DNA from: an uncultured Muribaculaceae bacterium
GTDB lineage: Bacteria; Bacteroidota; Bacteroidia; Bacteroidales; Muribaculaceae
Length of the DNA: 64,000 nucleotides
NCBI GenBank assembly: GCA_910586595.1
Contig: CAJUJB010000001.1
Location: 91,730-155,729 of the forward strand
Direction: 5' to 3'
Part shown: piece by piece, positions 33,732 through 41,880 of the stretch
How the letters are laid out: every line of letters starts with the position of its first letter
Numbering within the stretch: position 1 is the first letter of the stretch
Position numbers and translations under genes: made by a program
Notes under the pieces: generated by a model
Databases searched by the model: none
What the model saw: only the letters and a program-made list of their open reading frames with translations
What the model was told of the DNA's origin: nothing

Positions 33732-33920
33732 TCAGAAACGGCGGGTAGACTTATAAACACGGATGAAGGCTTTCACCGCAATACATAGTGTAACAACGGC
33801 CCCTACTCCGAAAATCCCGTGCAATGTGGGGTCAAAGTTCACCACATCGAATAGTGCGAGCCCGAGCAGCACCATCAGTGTCGCGAAAATAATAAAACTG
33901 GAAATACAAAGAATTCTCAT
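33732..33920 (-). CDS. Small two-helix membrane protein
   Basis: 62 residues with two hydrophobic helices (CISSFIIFATLMVLLGLALF and FGVGAVVTLCIAVKAFI) and a basic C-terminal tail (RVYKSTRRF). No family recognised. Start is uncertain: the ATG at 33920 is used, but a GTG at 33980 shares a base with the stop codon of the upstream gene (TAGTG) and would add 20 mostly polar residues by translational coupling. It is the last gene of the minus-strand unit with the methyltransferase and the YycJ-like hydrolase. Confidence 0.55.
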   Translation of the reverse strand: MRILCISSFIIFATLMVLLGLALFDVVNFDPTLHGIFGVGAVVTLCIAVKAFIRVYKSTRRF

Positions 33921-33979
33921 AGGTCGCAATAGTCTAAACGTTTGTGACCTATTAACGCCTTCAGAAGCGCCGGAGTTCA

Positions 33980-34942
33980 CTAATCAAGAACGACCAAGGG
34001 GGATGATTCAAGACGGGGCAACACAGTGAGCAGTACCCTGTCGCTGGGCATATAATCAGTTGTAACAGCCACTCCTGCCCCCTCAAGTGCCGTGCGCACT
34101 GTAGAGAGTGCGATCTGCGGGGTATTGTTATCCTGGCTCAAGTGGCACAGAAAAACCTTCTTCAAGCCGGCTGTCTGAGCAATTGAAGCCAGATACCTTG
34201 CAGTATCGGCATTATCAAGGTGCCCTATAGTCGAAGCGATGCGTGCCTTGAGATGCTGTGGATAACGTCCGTTGCGCAGCATTGATGCATCGTAGTTACT
34301 CTCAATCATAAGATTGCTCGCCTGCCTTATGTAGGCATCTGCGCGGGCTGTAAGCGTACCTGTATCAGTAGCCACCACAAATCGGGTACCGAAGCCCTCT
34401 ATCGAGAAACCGGCATTATCCGTTCCGTCGTGACTCGTCTCAAAGGCTGTCACGGTAAAGTCGCCCACTTTAAAAGGGAACTCCTTGAAAATGGGCATAT
34501 GATAGTCTTTGATGCGACGCGACATGCTATGGCGCCGGAGAAGGCCGTTGAATGCTTTGGCCGTGGCGTAGAGATGCATGTGGCGGTTACGTCGCAGCAG
34601 CGCATAGGCAAATCTCACATGATCGCTATGATCGTGCGTAAGCAATATGCCATGTATAGTGGATAGATCGATGCTGTTGGCCTCCAGCTCCGCTGTAACG
34701 AAGTTATTATCTACGCCGGCATCTATGAGCACTCCGCATGAAGGGGTTCCAAGATATGCGCAGTTGCCGCTGCTTCCGCTGCCAAACGACATGAACCGTA
34801 CTCTCTCAGGCACCTTGACGGCTTCATCTGGCAGCGGCGTAAGTTCGCCGCCATCACCGCCATCATCTGTGGCGAGATCGAATAAGCCCGGATGTGAGCT
34901 CCAGAAGGCCTCTTGATTACGTTTCTGTCTGCGGCGGCTCAT
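33980..34942 (-). CDS. MBL-fold metallohydrolase, YycJ/WalJ-like
   Basis: 320 residues. After a basic, poorly conserved N-terminus (MSRRRQKRNQEAF...), the metallo-beta-lactamase fold starts at about residue 50 with FMSFGSGSSGNCAYLG. Zinc motif HxHxDH is LLTHDHSDH; the Asp ligand is likely in VATDTGTL, and a further His in FLCHLSQDNN. This matches the YycJ subgroup, whose members are exonuclease-like or phosphodiesterase-like; the exact substrate is not certain. Start: ATG at 34942, 5 nt after the methyltransferase stop; the frame is open further upstream inside that gene. Confidence 0.85.
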   Translation of the reverse strand: MSRRRQKRNQEAFWSSHPGLFDLATDDGGDGGELTPLPDEAVKVPERVRFMSFGSGSSGNCAYLGTPSCGVLIDAGVDNNFVTAELEANSIDLSTIHGILLTHDHSDHVRFAYALLRRNRHMHLYATAKAFNGLLRRHSMSRRIKDYHMPIFKEFPFKVGDFTVTAFETSHDGTDNAGFSIEGFGTRFVVATDTGTLTARADAYIRQASNLMIESNYDASMLRNGRYPQHLKARIASTIGHLDNADTARYLASIAQTAGLKKVFLCHLSQDNNTPQIALSTVRTALEGAGVAVTTDYMPSDRVLLTVLPRLESSPLVVLD

Positions 34943-34947
34943 GTCAA

Positions 34948-35655
34948 TCAGCTGTAAAGAAGGAAAATTGCAGGCCGCTTGGCATAGTCGTAGCTTGCCG
35001 TACGCCACGACTTCAACGGGCGCGTGATAATTGTCTGTGTCGGGCCGGTGATGTCGCAAGCCACACACAGCAGCATCTCTGCCGGCATCGTGGCCGCCAG
35101 CTCTGCGATGAGTTTATTGTTGCGGTAAGGAGTCTCGATGAAAATCTGTGTCTGCCGACGGTGCCTTATATCGCGCTCCATCTGCTTAAAGGCGGCTGAG
35201 CGCTTACCTCCGTCTATCGGGAGGTAGCCCAGAAAGGCGAAACTTTGCCCATTGAATCCAGATCCCATAAGCGACATAAGTATGCTCGAAGGGCCCACGA
35301 GTGGAACCACATCAACGCCTCGGCGCTGAGCGGCAGCCACAAGATCGGAGCCCGGATCAGCAACCGCCGGACAACCGGCCTCGCTGATAATACCTATATC
35401 GTGCCCCGCAAGTGCAGGGGCAAGCATGGCGTCCACTTCTTCAGGACGCGTGTGCTCGTTGAGCACCTCGAAGTGCAGAGAGTCAATATCTATGGCCCGG
35501 TTGCAACTTTTAAGGAACCGGCGTGCCGTGCGCAGCTCCTCAACCACAAAATACTTGACCTCTGAAATCAAGGCGATATTTGCAGCCGGAAGCACTGAGG
35601 CAGGATGGCCCGGTGCGAGTAAGGACGGGAAAAGATATATTTTGCCAAAAGCCAT
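34948..35655 (-). CDS. RsmI-like SAM-dependent methyltransferase (TP-methylase fold)
   Basis: 235 residues. Tetrapyrrole-methylase fold: MAFGKIYLFPSLLAPG, then GIISEAGCPAVADPG (SAM-binding region), VVPLVGPSSILMSLMGSGFNGQ and FAFLGYLPIDGG. Related to RsmI, which 2'-O-methylates C1402 of 16S rRNA; Bacteroidota often carry this shorter paralogue besides true RsmI, so the substrate is uncertain. Start: ATG at 35655, chosen because a -7 box TAACTTTG ends 8 nt upstream, which excludes the in-frame ATG at 35676. First gene of a three-gene minus-strand unit. Confidence 0.85.
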   Translation of the reverse strand: MAFGKIYLFPSLLAPGHPASVLPAANIALISEVKYFVVEELRTARRFLKSCNRAIDIDSLHFEVLNEHTRPEEVDAMLAPALAGHDIGIISEAGCPAVADPGSDLVAAAQRRGVDVVPLVGPSSILMSLMGSGFNGQSFAFLGYLPIDGGKRSAAFKQMERDIRHRRQTQIFIETPYRNNKLIAELAATMPAEMLLCVACDITGPTQTIITRPLKSWRTASYDYAKRPAIFLLYS

Positions 35656-35663
35656 AGTAACTG

Positions 35664-35694
35664 CAAAGTTAACCATATTCCAGCGAAAAATCAA
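35664..35694 (-). promoter_or_regulatory. Promoter of the RsmI-like gene (near-leaderless)
   Basis: Minus strand TTG (35694-35692), 20-nt spacer, TAACTTTG (35671-35664); start codon at 35655. Confidence 0.65.
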
Positions 35695-35748
35695 GCACGC
35701 CGCGAAAATTTAACAGAGAATCCTTGCACGATTCTTCCATATTACGCA

Positions 35749-35781
35749 AAGCGGCGCCTTCCGGTTGAGAAGGCGCCGCTT
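35749..35781 (-). terminator. Hairpin downstream of the OmpA/TPR lipoprotein gene
   Basis: 12-bp stem, core AGCGGCGCCTT (35750-35760) / AAGGCGCCGCT (35770-35780), 9-nt loop. On the minus strand it is followed by only TTGCG, so it is a weak intrinsic terminator by sequence. Confidence 0.65.
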
Positions 35782-35813
35782 ATGCGATATTTGGTTCTCA
35801 GAGAGACCTCAGA

Positions 35814-37499
35814 TTAGTTGAGGGCTTTGCTGAGGTTGTAGTTGGCAAACTCGAGGTCGTTGACTGCGCGCTGTGCGAGCGAGCTGTCGAGACGTACGGC
35901 CTGACGGAGGTTGGTGTTGAGCATCGACTCGTTGTTGGTGCGGGCACCGAGAACGGCCATCAGGTAGTAAGTGGTGGCATTGGGATTGTCGATGGCTGCG
36001 AGAGTCGATTTAGCTTTGCTGTAATCTTTGGTGAGGATCTGGGCAAGAGCTGCGTTGTTGCTCTTGGTGTCGCCGAATGCGCGTACAGCGGCAGCAGCGT
36101 CACCCTGCTTGAGGTAGTATACGCCGAGGGCACCACCGAGTTCGTTCACGCCGGCAGCCGAACCGAAGAGCTGGTTAGCCTTGTTGTAGTTGCCGTTGAG
36201 AAGCTCGATAAGACCGAGGTTCATGTTAGGCTCGGGGTTGTTGCCGAGCGAAGCAGCTTTGGCGAAAGATGCCTTGGCAGCGTTGTAGTCACCATCGATA
36301 TACTGAGCCATACCGAGGTCATTCCAGGTGCGGTAGTCGTTCGGATAGAGGCGGGCAGCTGTGTCATAGATGCGGAGACGACGGCCATTGTCATCGGTGA
36401 GAGTTGCGCAGTAGAGGATTTCCTCAACCGAAAGCTTAGAGGGATCGGTTGCGTAGAGAGCTTCAATCTCTGCATCGCTCTTGCCGATCACGTTCACAGA
36501 AGCTGTGATGCGTGAGTAGCGGAGCTGGGGAAGGATCTGGTCAGCGAGCTGCTCGAATACCGACGAGAGGTTACGGATTTCACGTTCACGCTGCTCGGGG
36601 TCTTTGTACATCGAGAGAACGCTCAGGATAAGGTCCTTGTCCTGGATGTTGCTCTGTGCGACAAGTTTCTGGAAGCCTTCCCAGTCCTGTGCGGTGAACT
36701 GTGCGGTAAGTTCGCCGAACTCGGTGATCTTGTCTTTCTTGAGCTGCTTGGTCATGTAGTCTTTGGTGTTCTTCTCGCGGTTCTCGGCAAGGCGAGTGTT
36801 GAGTTTCACACCACCGTCAGGCGAAGCGTAAGAAGAAATGTTGATTTCCTCGAGTACGCGCGAAGTATCAGCGTTAGCTGCGATGATTTCCTTCTGGAGC
36901 TCAACCATTGCGTCGGTGTTGAGCTGGCCGGCGCGGATATTTGCCTGGTTGATGAGGAACATGATGTCGGCAGCATATTTCTCGTTGATGATGCGCTGGA
37001 AGGCATCGGGTGCGATTGCGGGAGCTACGGTGGCTGCATCGGCAAGAGCTGCTGTGGCCACAACACCGTCGGCTACCTTCACGCGGGGAAGCACATATTG
37101 TTTGTTGCCCTGAGTTACTACGAAGTCAAGCATAAGCTCGCTCTTCACCATGTCGGGCTGATATACGAAGTTCACAGGGATAGTCTGTGTTCCGCCCTGC
37201 TCATAAGAGATTACAGGGTTGTTGCCACGAACCTTCTCGCCCTGGAATGAATAAGGCTGCGAAGTAACTTCCTGGCCGTTGAACACGAGTGTGGGGGTTA
37301 CGGTAACCTCCGCATTCTTCACAAAGAATTTAGCGGGGATCTTGGCGCTGACACGCGCAGGTACATTGACACCTACAACTTCCAGAGGATCGGGAGTGAC
37401 ACTGAAATAGTCAGAGCTGAATTGGCCAAGTTTCTTGCCGCATGACGAGAGCGACAGAGCGACACCGAGGCCAAGCACATAGCATAATTTGCGATTCAT
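35814..37499 (-). CDS. Lipoprotein with beta-rich N-terminus, OmpA-like domain and TPRs
   Basis: 561 residues. Lipoprotein signal with lipobox LSSC (cysteine at about residue 20). Residues about 25-150 are beta-rich; about 210-330 resemble an OmpA peptidoglycan-binding domain (INISSYASPDGGVKLNTRLAENR, then a long loop); about 370-561 contain TPRs (TWNDLGMAQYIDGDYNAAKASF, NMNLGLIELLNGNYNKANQLF). Likely an outer-membrane-anchored protein linking to peptidoglycan; related proteins in Porphyromonas are envelope or T9SS-associated, but a T9SS role here is inference. Single-gene unit with promoter box at 37539-37546. Strong codon preference and many GAG/GAA repeats suggest high expression. Confidence 0.8.
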   Translation of the reverse strand: MNRKLCYVLGLGVALSLSSCGKKLGQFSSDYFSVTPDPLEVVGVNVPARVSAKIPAKFFVKNAEVTVTPTLVFNGQEVTSQPYSFQGEKVRGNNPVISYEQGGTQTIPVNFVYQPDMVKSELMLDFVVTQGNKQYVLPRVKVADGVVATAALADAATVAPAIAPDAFQRIINEKYAADIMFLINQANIRAGQLNTDAMVELQKEIIAANADTSRVLEEINISSYASPDGGVKLNTRLAENREKNTKDYMTKQLKKDKITEFGELTAQFTAQDWEGFQKLVAQSNIQDKDLILSVLSMYKDPEQREREIRNLSSVFEQLADQILPQLRYSRITASVNVIGKSDAEIEALYATDPSKLSVEEILYCATLTDDNGRRLRIYDTAARLYPNDYRTWNDLGMAQYIDGDYNAAKASFAKAASLGNNPEPNMNLGLIELLNGNYNKANQLFGSAAGVNELGGALGVYYLKQGDAAAAVRAFGDTKSNNAALAQILTKDYSKAKSTLAAIDNPNATTYYLMAVLGARTNNESMLNTNLRQAVRLDSSLAQRAVNDLEFANYNLSKALN

Positions 37500-37538
37500 G
37501 ATCGAATTGTTTGATTAGGATAGAATATATTCTGCCTG

Positions 37539-37546
37539 CAAAGATA
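37539..37546 (-). promoter_or_regulatory. -7 box of the OmpA/TPR lipoprotein gene
   Basis: Minus strand TATCTTTG (37546-37539), 39 nt upstream of the ATG; a T/A tract (37549-37559) lies just upstream. Confidence 0.55.
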
Positions 37547-37616
37547 CACTTTTTTTTTTAATTTAAGACTCTGCCACCTGATGTATGTAGTCTATTTACC
37601 CCATTTTTATGCTTAA

Positions 37617-37649
37617 AAAGCAGGTGTGCATGCGCCGCACACCTGCTTT
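37617..37649 (-). terminator. Terminator of the C10/FN3 operon
   Basis: 13-bp perfect stem AAAGCAGGTGTGC (37617-37629) / GCACACCTGCTTT (37637-37649); on the minus strand it runs into TTTTTAAG. It lies 25 nt past the stop at 37675. Confidence 0.85.
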
Positions 37650-37674
37650 AACTATCAGAAACCTGTCACTATGC

Positions 37675-40600
37675 TTATTTCACCACAACTTTGAATACTC
37701 GGCCTGCAAGTCTTACGAGATAAAGACCGGCCGGATAAGTGTGGATGGTGTCATCGGCTGTAAACGACCCTACGGCAACGCCGGCAGCATTGTATACCTC
37801 GGCTGTGCTGCCGTTACCGCCGCGGGTGAGGATTCCGCCGTGCAGCCCGATGACATTTACATCGTTGCCTTCGGCTCCGACACCTTCTACAGAACTGTAC
37901 TCGCCTACGCGGAAATTATCCATAAGCATGATGTCGTTCATACCTCCGGCCGTGGCCAAAAACTGGAATATAAGCGCACCGGGTTTGCCTACGAAGCTGT
38001 CGAGCGAATAGCGGCATTCAACCCATGCGGGCGAACCGGCCGTTCCCCAGTCCTCATTTCCAAGCTCTATAAATTCGCTCTCGTCGGTAGAAGCCGAGAT
38101 ATGGAGCGACGGCACAGTGTAATAATCTCCGCAATGGTTACCCTTGTACAGCCAGAAACTCAACTCGGGTTTTACAGCTCCTTCGAGCGACACCTTAGGC
38201 GAAAGTACTGCGAATGGGATGGGATTCTCGCTCATGGCACCGTTGAGGAACATGAAGAAACCTTCGTCACCATCCTGGCTCTGACCGCTGTAGCCGTTGT
38301 AAGCCAGAATGGCGTCGCTCGTCGGCATAGCCTGCAGGCCATAGCTTGCAGAACCGGCATTAAGCCACATCGAAGATTCTGCCTCACCTCCGGCGAAGTT
38401 CTCGCTGAAAGGATAAGCATATGGCTTGCCGAGAATGGTGTAGTACAAGGCCGGAGCGCTTATGCCCTGAGGTGTGGCTGTAGCGATTCCGTAGTAGATC
38501 AATTCCTGATTATCGGTGGCCGCACGCTCGGGTGTAACCGTTGTCGAGGTGATGCCGGTCTTCAGCACCTTGATCTGCTTGTTCTCATCGGTTTCGTCGG
38601 GGAACAATTGGACGAGTACGAAGCTCATCTCATCCTCGTTAAGCACTCCACCGTTTTCGCCGCGGCGCGGACGTTCCCAGGTGATGACGGCGCTCTGGTT
38701 GTCGGCCGACGGCACTATTGAGAGGCCGTCAGGAGCCACAGGATTGTCATATCCGATAAACGACTTCACAGTCACTGCATTGCCGCGGCCATAGCTGTTC
38801 GACGGCACGATGAAGTAGGAGTTATATCCGAGTATGGCGTTCTCGTCTACCCACTCGAGTTCTTCGCCTGGCTTGGGCTGCTCGAAAGTGTATACGGGCA
38901 GTACAGATCCATTGCGGTATACCTCGACTTTATCAAGACCCGTCAGGTCGCGCCCTGCGTAGTCGACAGACGGAGCCTTCATTGTGAGTTTCGACGTAAG
39001 GTCACTGGTGGCCACCACGTCGGTCACTACATCAGGTGCCAGAGCCGAACCTACACGTTCAATATTTATATTACGGAGGTACCAATACAGGTAGCCGTTC
39101 TTTGGCCCGGTGATATGGAAGGCCAGATACTTGTGGCCGCCATCGTTGGTAAGCACCATCAGATGCTCGAATGCCTCAAAATCATATCCTTCGGGCAACT
39201 CGACATCAAATGCCTTTGAGGTCAGGGCTTCGGGCTCGGGGCTGTCGCCATAGACAAGCTCCATCGACAGCTCATCGCACCATTTCATGGCCTTCACTTC
39301 ATATGAAATCCGGTAAGCCGATTCGCCTTCCATGTCAAGCAGAGGGAGAATTACCCACATTTCATGATCCGATTGGGTATAGTTCATATGGTCGACTTCC
39401 AGACAGGGGTCACCGTACGATGGGAAATGCATCTCGCTGTTAAGCGGATTATCTTCGAATCCCTTGGTGCGGAAAGTATAGTACGACATCGCGTCTTTAG
39501 TGGCAATCGGGTCAACGAAAGGCACGGAGTAGATGCCCACGAACGCACTTGCCGAAGCATCCATACCTTCACCTGAATCATTTGCCATCCTCACAGTGTA
39601 GGTATGCGTACCGGCAGCAGGTGAGGTTTCATCGCTCCATTCAGCGGCAGCTCCGGGCTTCACGCCTGTCAGTTCGCCTATTTTTTCTCCGTCACGATAG
39701 ATTACGGCAGTCAGGTCGCCACTAAGCGCGCTGCCGTCAAGAGCCGTCGAGGGCGCTGTGAAGCTGACACCAGCCTTGGGAAGACGGTCGGCATCCGGCG
39801 TGACAGTCAGGTCGGTCACGGCTGCCGGAGAGGTAGTCTTGCCTACCAGATCCACTTTGAAAAGATCCATGAATACGCCACCACCTTGCCCGCGTGGAGT
39901 GATAAATCCGAGGCCAATCTTGTAGTCGCTGTCCTTCTCGATAGTGAAATCCACATTATGGTCAAGCAAAGTCATAGAGGGAGTGTTGACCTCCACCTTA
40001 TCTATTATAGTAAGGCCATCTTTGCTGTCGTTCGCTCCGTCGCAGAAGCCCACCGCCATATAGTCGGGGCTGCCTGCCCAGGTATTGCGCATATGCATGG
40101 TCACGCGATACACATTGCCGCCCTCGAATTTGATTTTGGGCGAGAGGATCCAGTTGTCGGTCACATCAACATTCTGGTCATAGGTAACGCTCGAAGAGAG
40201 GTATGGGGTGGCCGAATTTGCATTTATATTCCAGTTCTGACCGTCACCGTCTCCATCGATAAGCGTATATACATCGATGGCATTCTCCATGGTGAAGTCA
40301 TCGGCGAAGGGCACTTCATAGCTATTGCCATAAACGAGTGCGTTAGAGAGAGTCGCCTCACCCTGCTTGTCGGCACCATTGAAGGGCACAACCCGGTAAG
40401 CATATCGTTTCACACCGGTTGGCAAAGCCTCGGTGAAGACGGTCGACGTATGGTGCGAAGCCACTTCAATTCCGTCGGGCAGACGATACACCTTATAATA
40501 CAATTGCGATGGATCGATATAGCCGCCTTCTACACCACCGGCAGGCGCGGCCCAGCTCACATTAGCCTCACCCGCATTTTCCGTAAACACTACATCGGTC

Positions 40601-41844
40601 ACAGCCAGAGGCACATCCAGACCAACAAAGCAGAAGCTCTCGGCTACCGGACTCCAGCCAGTGGAATTATGCTGCATGGCCGACACATGGTGTGTACGGT
40701 TATCAAGTGCTGCGAACGGCACAGATATAGCCTGTCCGGCCGAAACAGCCTCGCTGTCCTTCACAACCTCGCCATCAAGGTATACGGTCAGTTCACCGGC
40801 GTCGCTGCATGTAAAATTGATCGTACCTGACGCGCCACCCGGTGTGCTGAAATTCCACACCGGCTCCGAGGGGGCGGCCGGCGCTCCAAGCATCTGGTCG
40901 CACTCCTTCATATAGAGAGCCGACCACTGCTCGTTATCGCCGAACCGCTTGATGAGGGTCGACGAAGGCCCTTCGGGATCAAGAGAATAGAGCGCAGAAC
41001 CTGTCGGGGTCATGGCTGCCCAAAGGAAGGTATTGGTCTTCGTATCCCAGGTCATTGCCTGGCTGTATGCAACCACGTTCACACCCGTATGCCCAACAAG
41101 GCTTACGCGAGAATTATTGCGGTTTACTGTATAGAGGTCACCCTCCGAGGTCACTACGTAGATCTTGCCATCGGGTGCCGAAGCCATGGCCACAGGATTG
41201 AAGCGCCCGTTGAACTGACAGATCACTTCCTGCTCAAGCGTAAGAGTATTATAGCGCGACCAATTGTAGGCCGTCAGATCGTCATTGTAGAATATACCGT
41301 AGATATCGCCCGAGGCATAGTCGTAAGCCATTACAGTCGGCAGCATTCCGAACGATGGCTCATCGGCGAACTCCGACCGTAGCTCAGCCCACTCGGTCAT
41401 ATCAATTTCCGAGTTGACAACACCGGTCAAGGCTCCCATCATATTCACATTGCGTATGCCATAGAATCGGCCGCGCTTCACGGCTCCACTCATCCAGTCG
41501 GCGCTCATATGGGTATAGGTAGGATTGCTGCTTATACCATCAGCCGAGACGGTGAAGTCATATAGACCGTACGGAACCTCGGTGATCCACATGTCCATCC
41601 ATGAGTCGGCGGAGATAAGCGCACCTCCGAAAGTCCGGTTGGTGAAGTCGGAGCTCTTTGCAAGCGCAGGAGCTTTGGCTGCCGGTTTGCCCACCGGAGC
41701 AAACGATTGATAGCCCACAACATTAAGAAGCGCACGCGGAGATTCGTGCCTTGCGTCGGGTGCGGGTAAAGCTTGCGCCGCGAGAGACATCGTACCTCCG
41801 GCAAGCATCGTGGCCGCAACGACAAGTGATAGTTGCTTTTTCAT
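37675..41844 (-). CDS. Giant secreted FN3/cleaved-adhesin-like protein with T9SS-like tail
   Basis: 1389 residues. Signal peptide MKKQLSLVVAATMLAGGTMS...AQA. Residues about 70-330 look like a beta-propeller-type region (YDYASGDIYGIFY, APDGKIYVVTSEGDLYTVNR). Then several fibronectin III-like modules (AVTDVVFTENAGEANVSW, KVYRLPDG) alternate with cleaved-adhesin or jelly-roll domains (ADDFTMENAIDVYTLIDGDG, NWILSPKIKFEGGNVYRV). The end is a sorting tail: EVYNAAGVAVGSF...YPAGLYLVRLAGRVFKVVVK. Likely a surface adhesin or glycan-binding protein. It starts 36 nt after the C10 protease gene with no promoter box in between, so they form an operon. Confidence 0.82.
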   Translation of the reverse strand: MKKQLSLVVAATMLAGGTMSLAAQALPAPDARHESPRALLNVVGYQSFAPVGKPAAKAPALAKSSDFTNRTFGGALISADSWMDMWITEVPYGLYDFTVSADGISSNPTYTHMSADWMSGAVKRGRFYGIRNVNMMGALTGVVNSEIDMTEWAELRSEFADEPSFGMLPTVMAYDYASGDIYGIFYNDDLTAYNWSRYNTLTLEQEVICQFNGRFNPVAMASAPDGKIYVVTSEGDLYTVNRNNSRVSLVGHTGVNVVAYSQAMTWDTKTNTFLWAAMTPTGSALYSLDPEGPSSTLIKRFGDNEQWSALYMKECDQMLGAPAAPSEPVWNFSTPGGASGTINFTCSDAGELTVYLDGEVVKDSEAVSAGQAISVPFAALDNRTHHVSAMQHNSTGWSPVAESFCFVGLDVPLAVTDVVFTENAGEANVSWAAPAGGVEGGYIDPSQLYYKVYRLPDGIEVASHHTSTVFTEALPTGVKRYAYRVVPFNGADKQGEATLSNALVYGNSYEVPFADDFTMENAIDVYTLIDGDGDGQNWNINANSATPYLSSSVTYDQNVDVTDNWILSPKIKFEGGNVYRVTMHMRNTWAGSPDYMAVGFCDGANDSKDGLTIIDKVEVNTPSMTLLDHNVDFTIEKDSDYKIGLGFITPRGQGGGVFMDLFKVDLVGKTTSPAAVTDLTVTPDADRLPKAGVSFTAPSTALDGSALSGDLTAVIYRDGEKIGELTGVKPGAAAEWSDETSPAAGTHTYTVRMANDSGEGMDASASAFVGIYSVPFVDPIATKDAMSYYTFRTKGFEDNPLNSEMHFPSYGDPCLEVDHMNYTQSDHEMWVILPLLDMEGESAYRISYEVKAMKWCDELSMELVYGDSPEPEALTSKAFDVELPEGYDFEAFEHLMVLTNDGGHKYLAFHITGPKNGYLYWYLRNINIERVGSALAPDVVTDVVATSDLTSKLTMKAPSVDYAGRDLTGLDKVEVYRNGSVLPVYTFEQPKPGEELEWVDENAILGYNSYFIVPSNSYGRGNAVTVKSFIGYDNPVAPDGLSIVPSADNQSAVITWERPRRGENGGVLNEDEMSFVLVQLFPDETDENKQIKVLKTGITSTTVTPERAATDNQELIYYGIATATPQGISAPALYYTILGKPYAYPFSENFAGGEAESSMWLNAGSASYGLQAMPTSDAILAYNGYSGQSQDGDEGFFMFLNGAMSENPIPFAVLSPKVSLEGAVKPELSFWLYKGNHCGDYYTVPSLHISASTDESEFIELGNEDWGTAGSPAWVECRYSLDSFVGKPGALIFQFLATAGGMNDIMLMDNFRVGEYSSVEGVGAEGNDVNVIGLHGGILTRGGNGSTAEVYNAAGVAVGSFTADDTIHTYPAGLYLVRLAGRVFKVVVK

Positions 41845-41880
41845 TGCTATATCTGTTTTTGGTTATAGTTTTTCCAGGAT

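Noticed and set aside
37609..38721. Long open frame (370 codons) on the plus strand antisense to the giant adhesin-like gene
   Set aside because: It lies fully opposite a clear coding gene with signal peptide and sorting tail; it has no recognisable motif and arises from codon bias of the real gene. The same holds for 39886-40830 on the plus strand.
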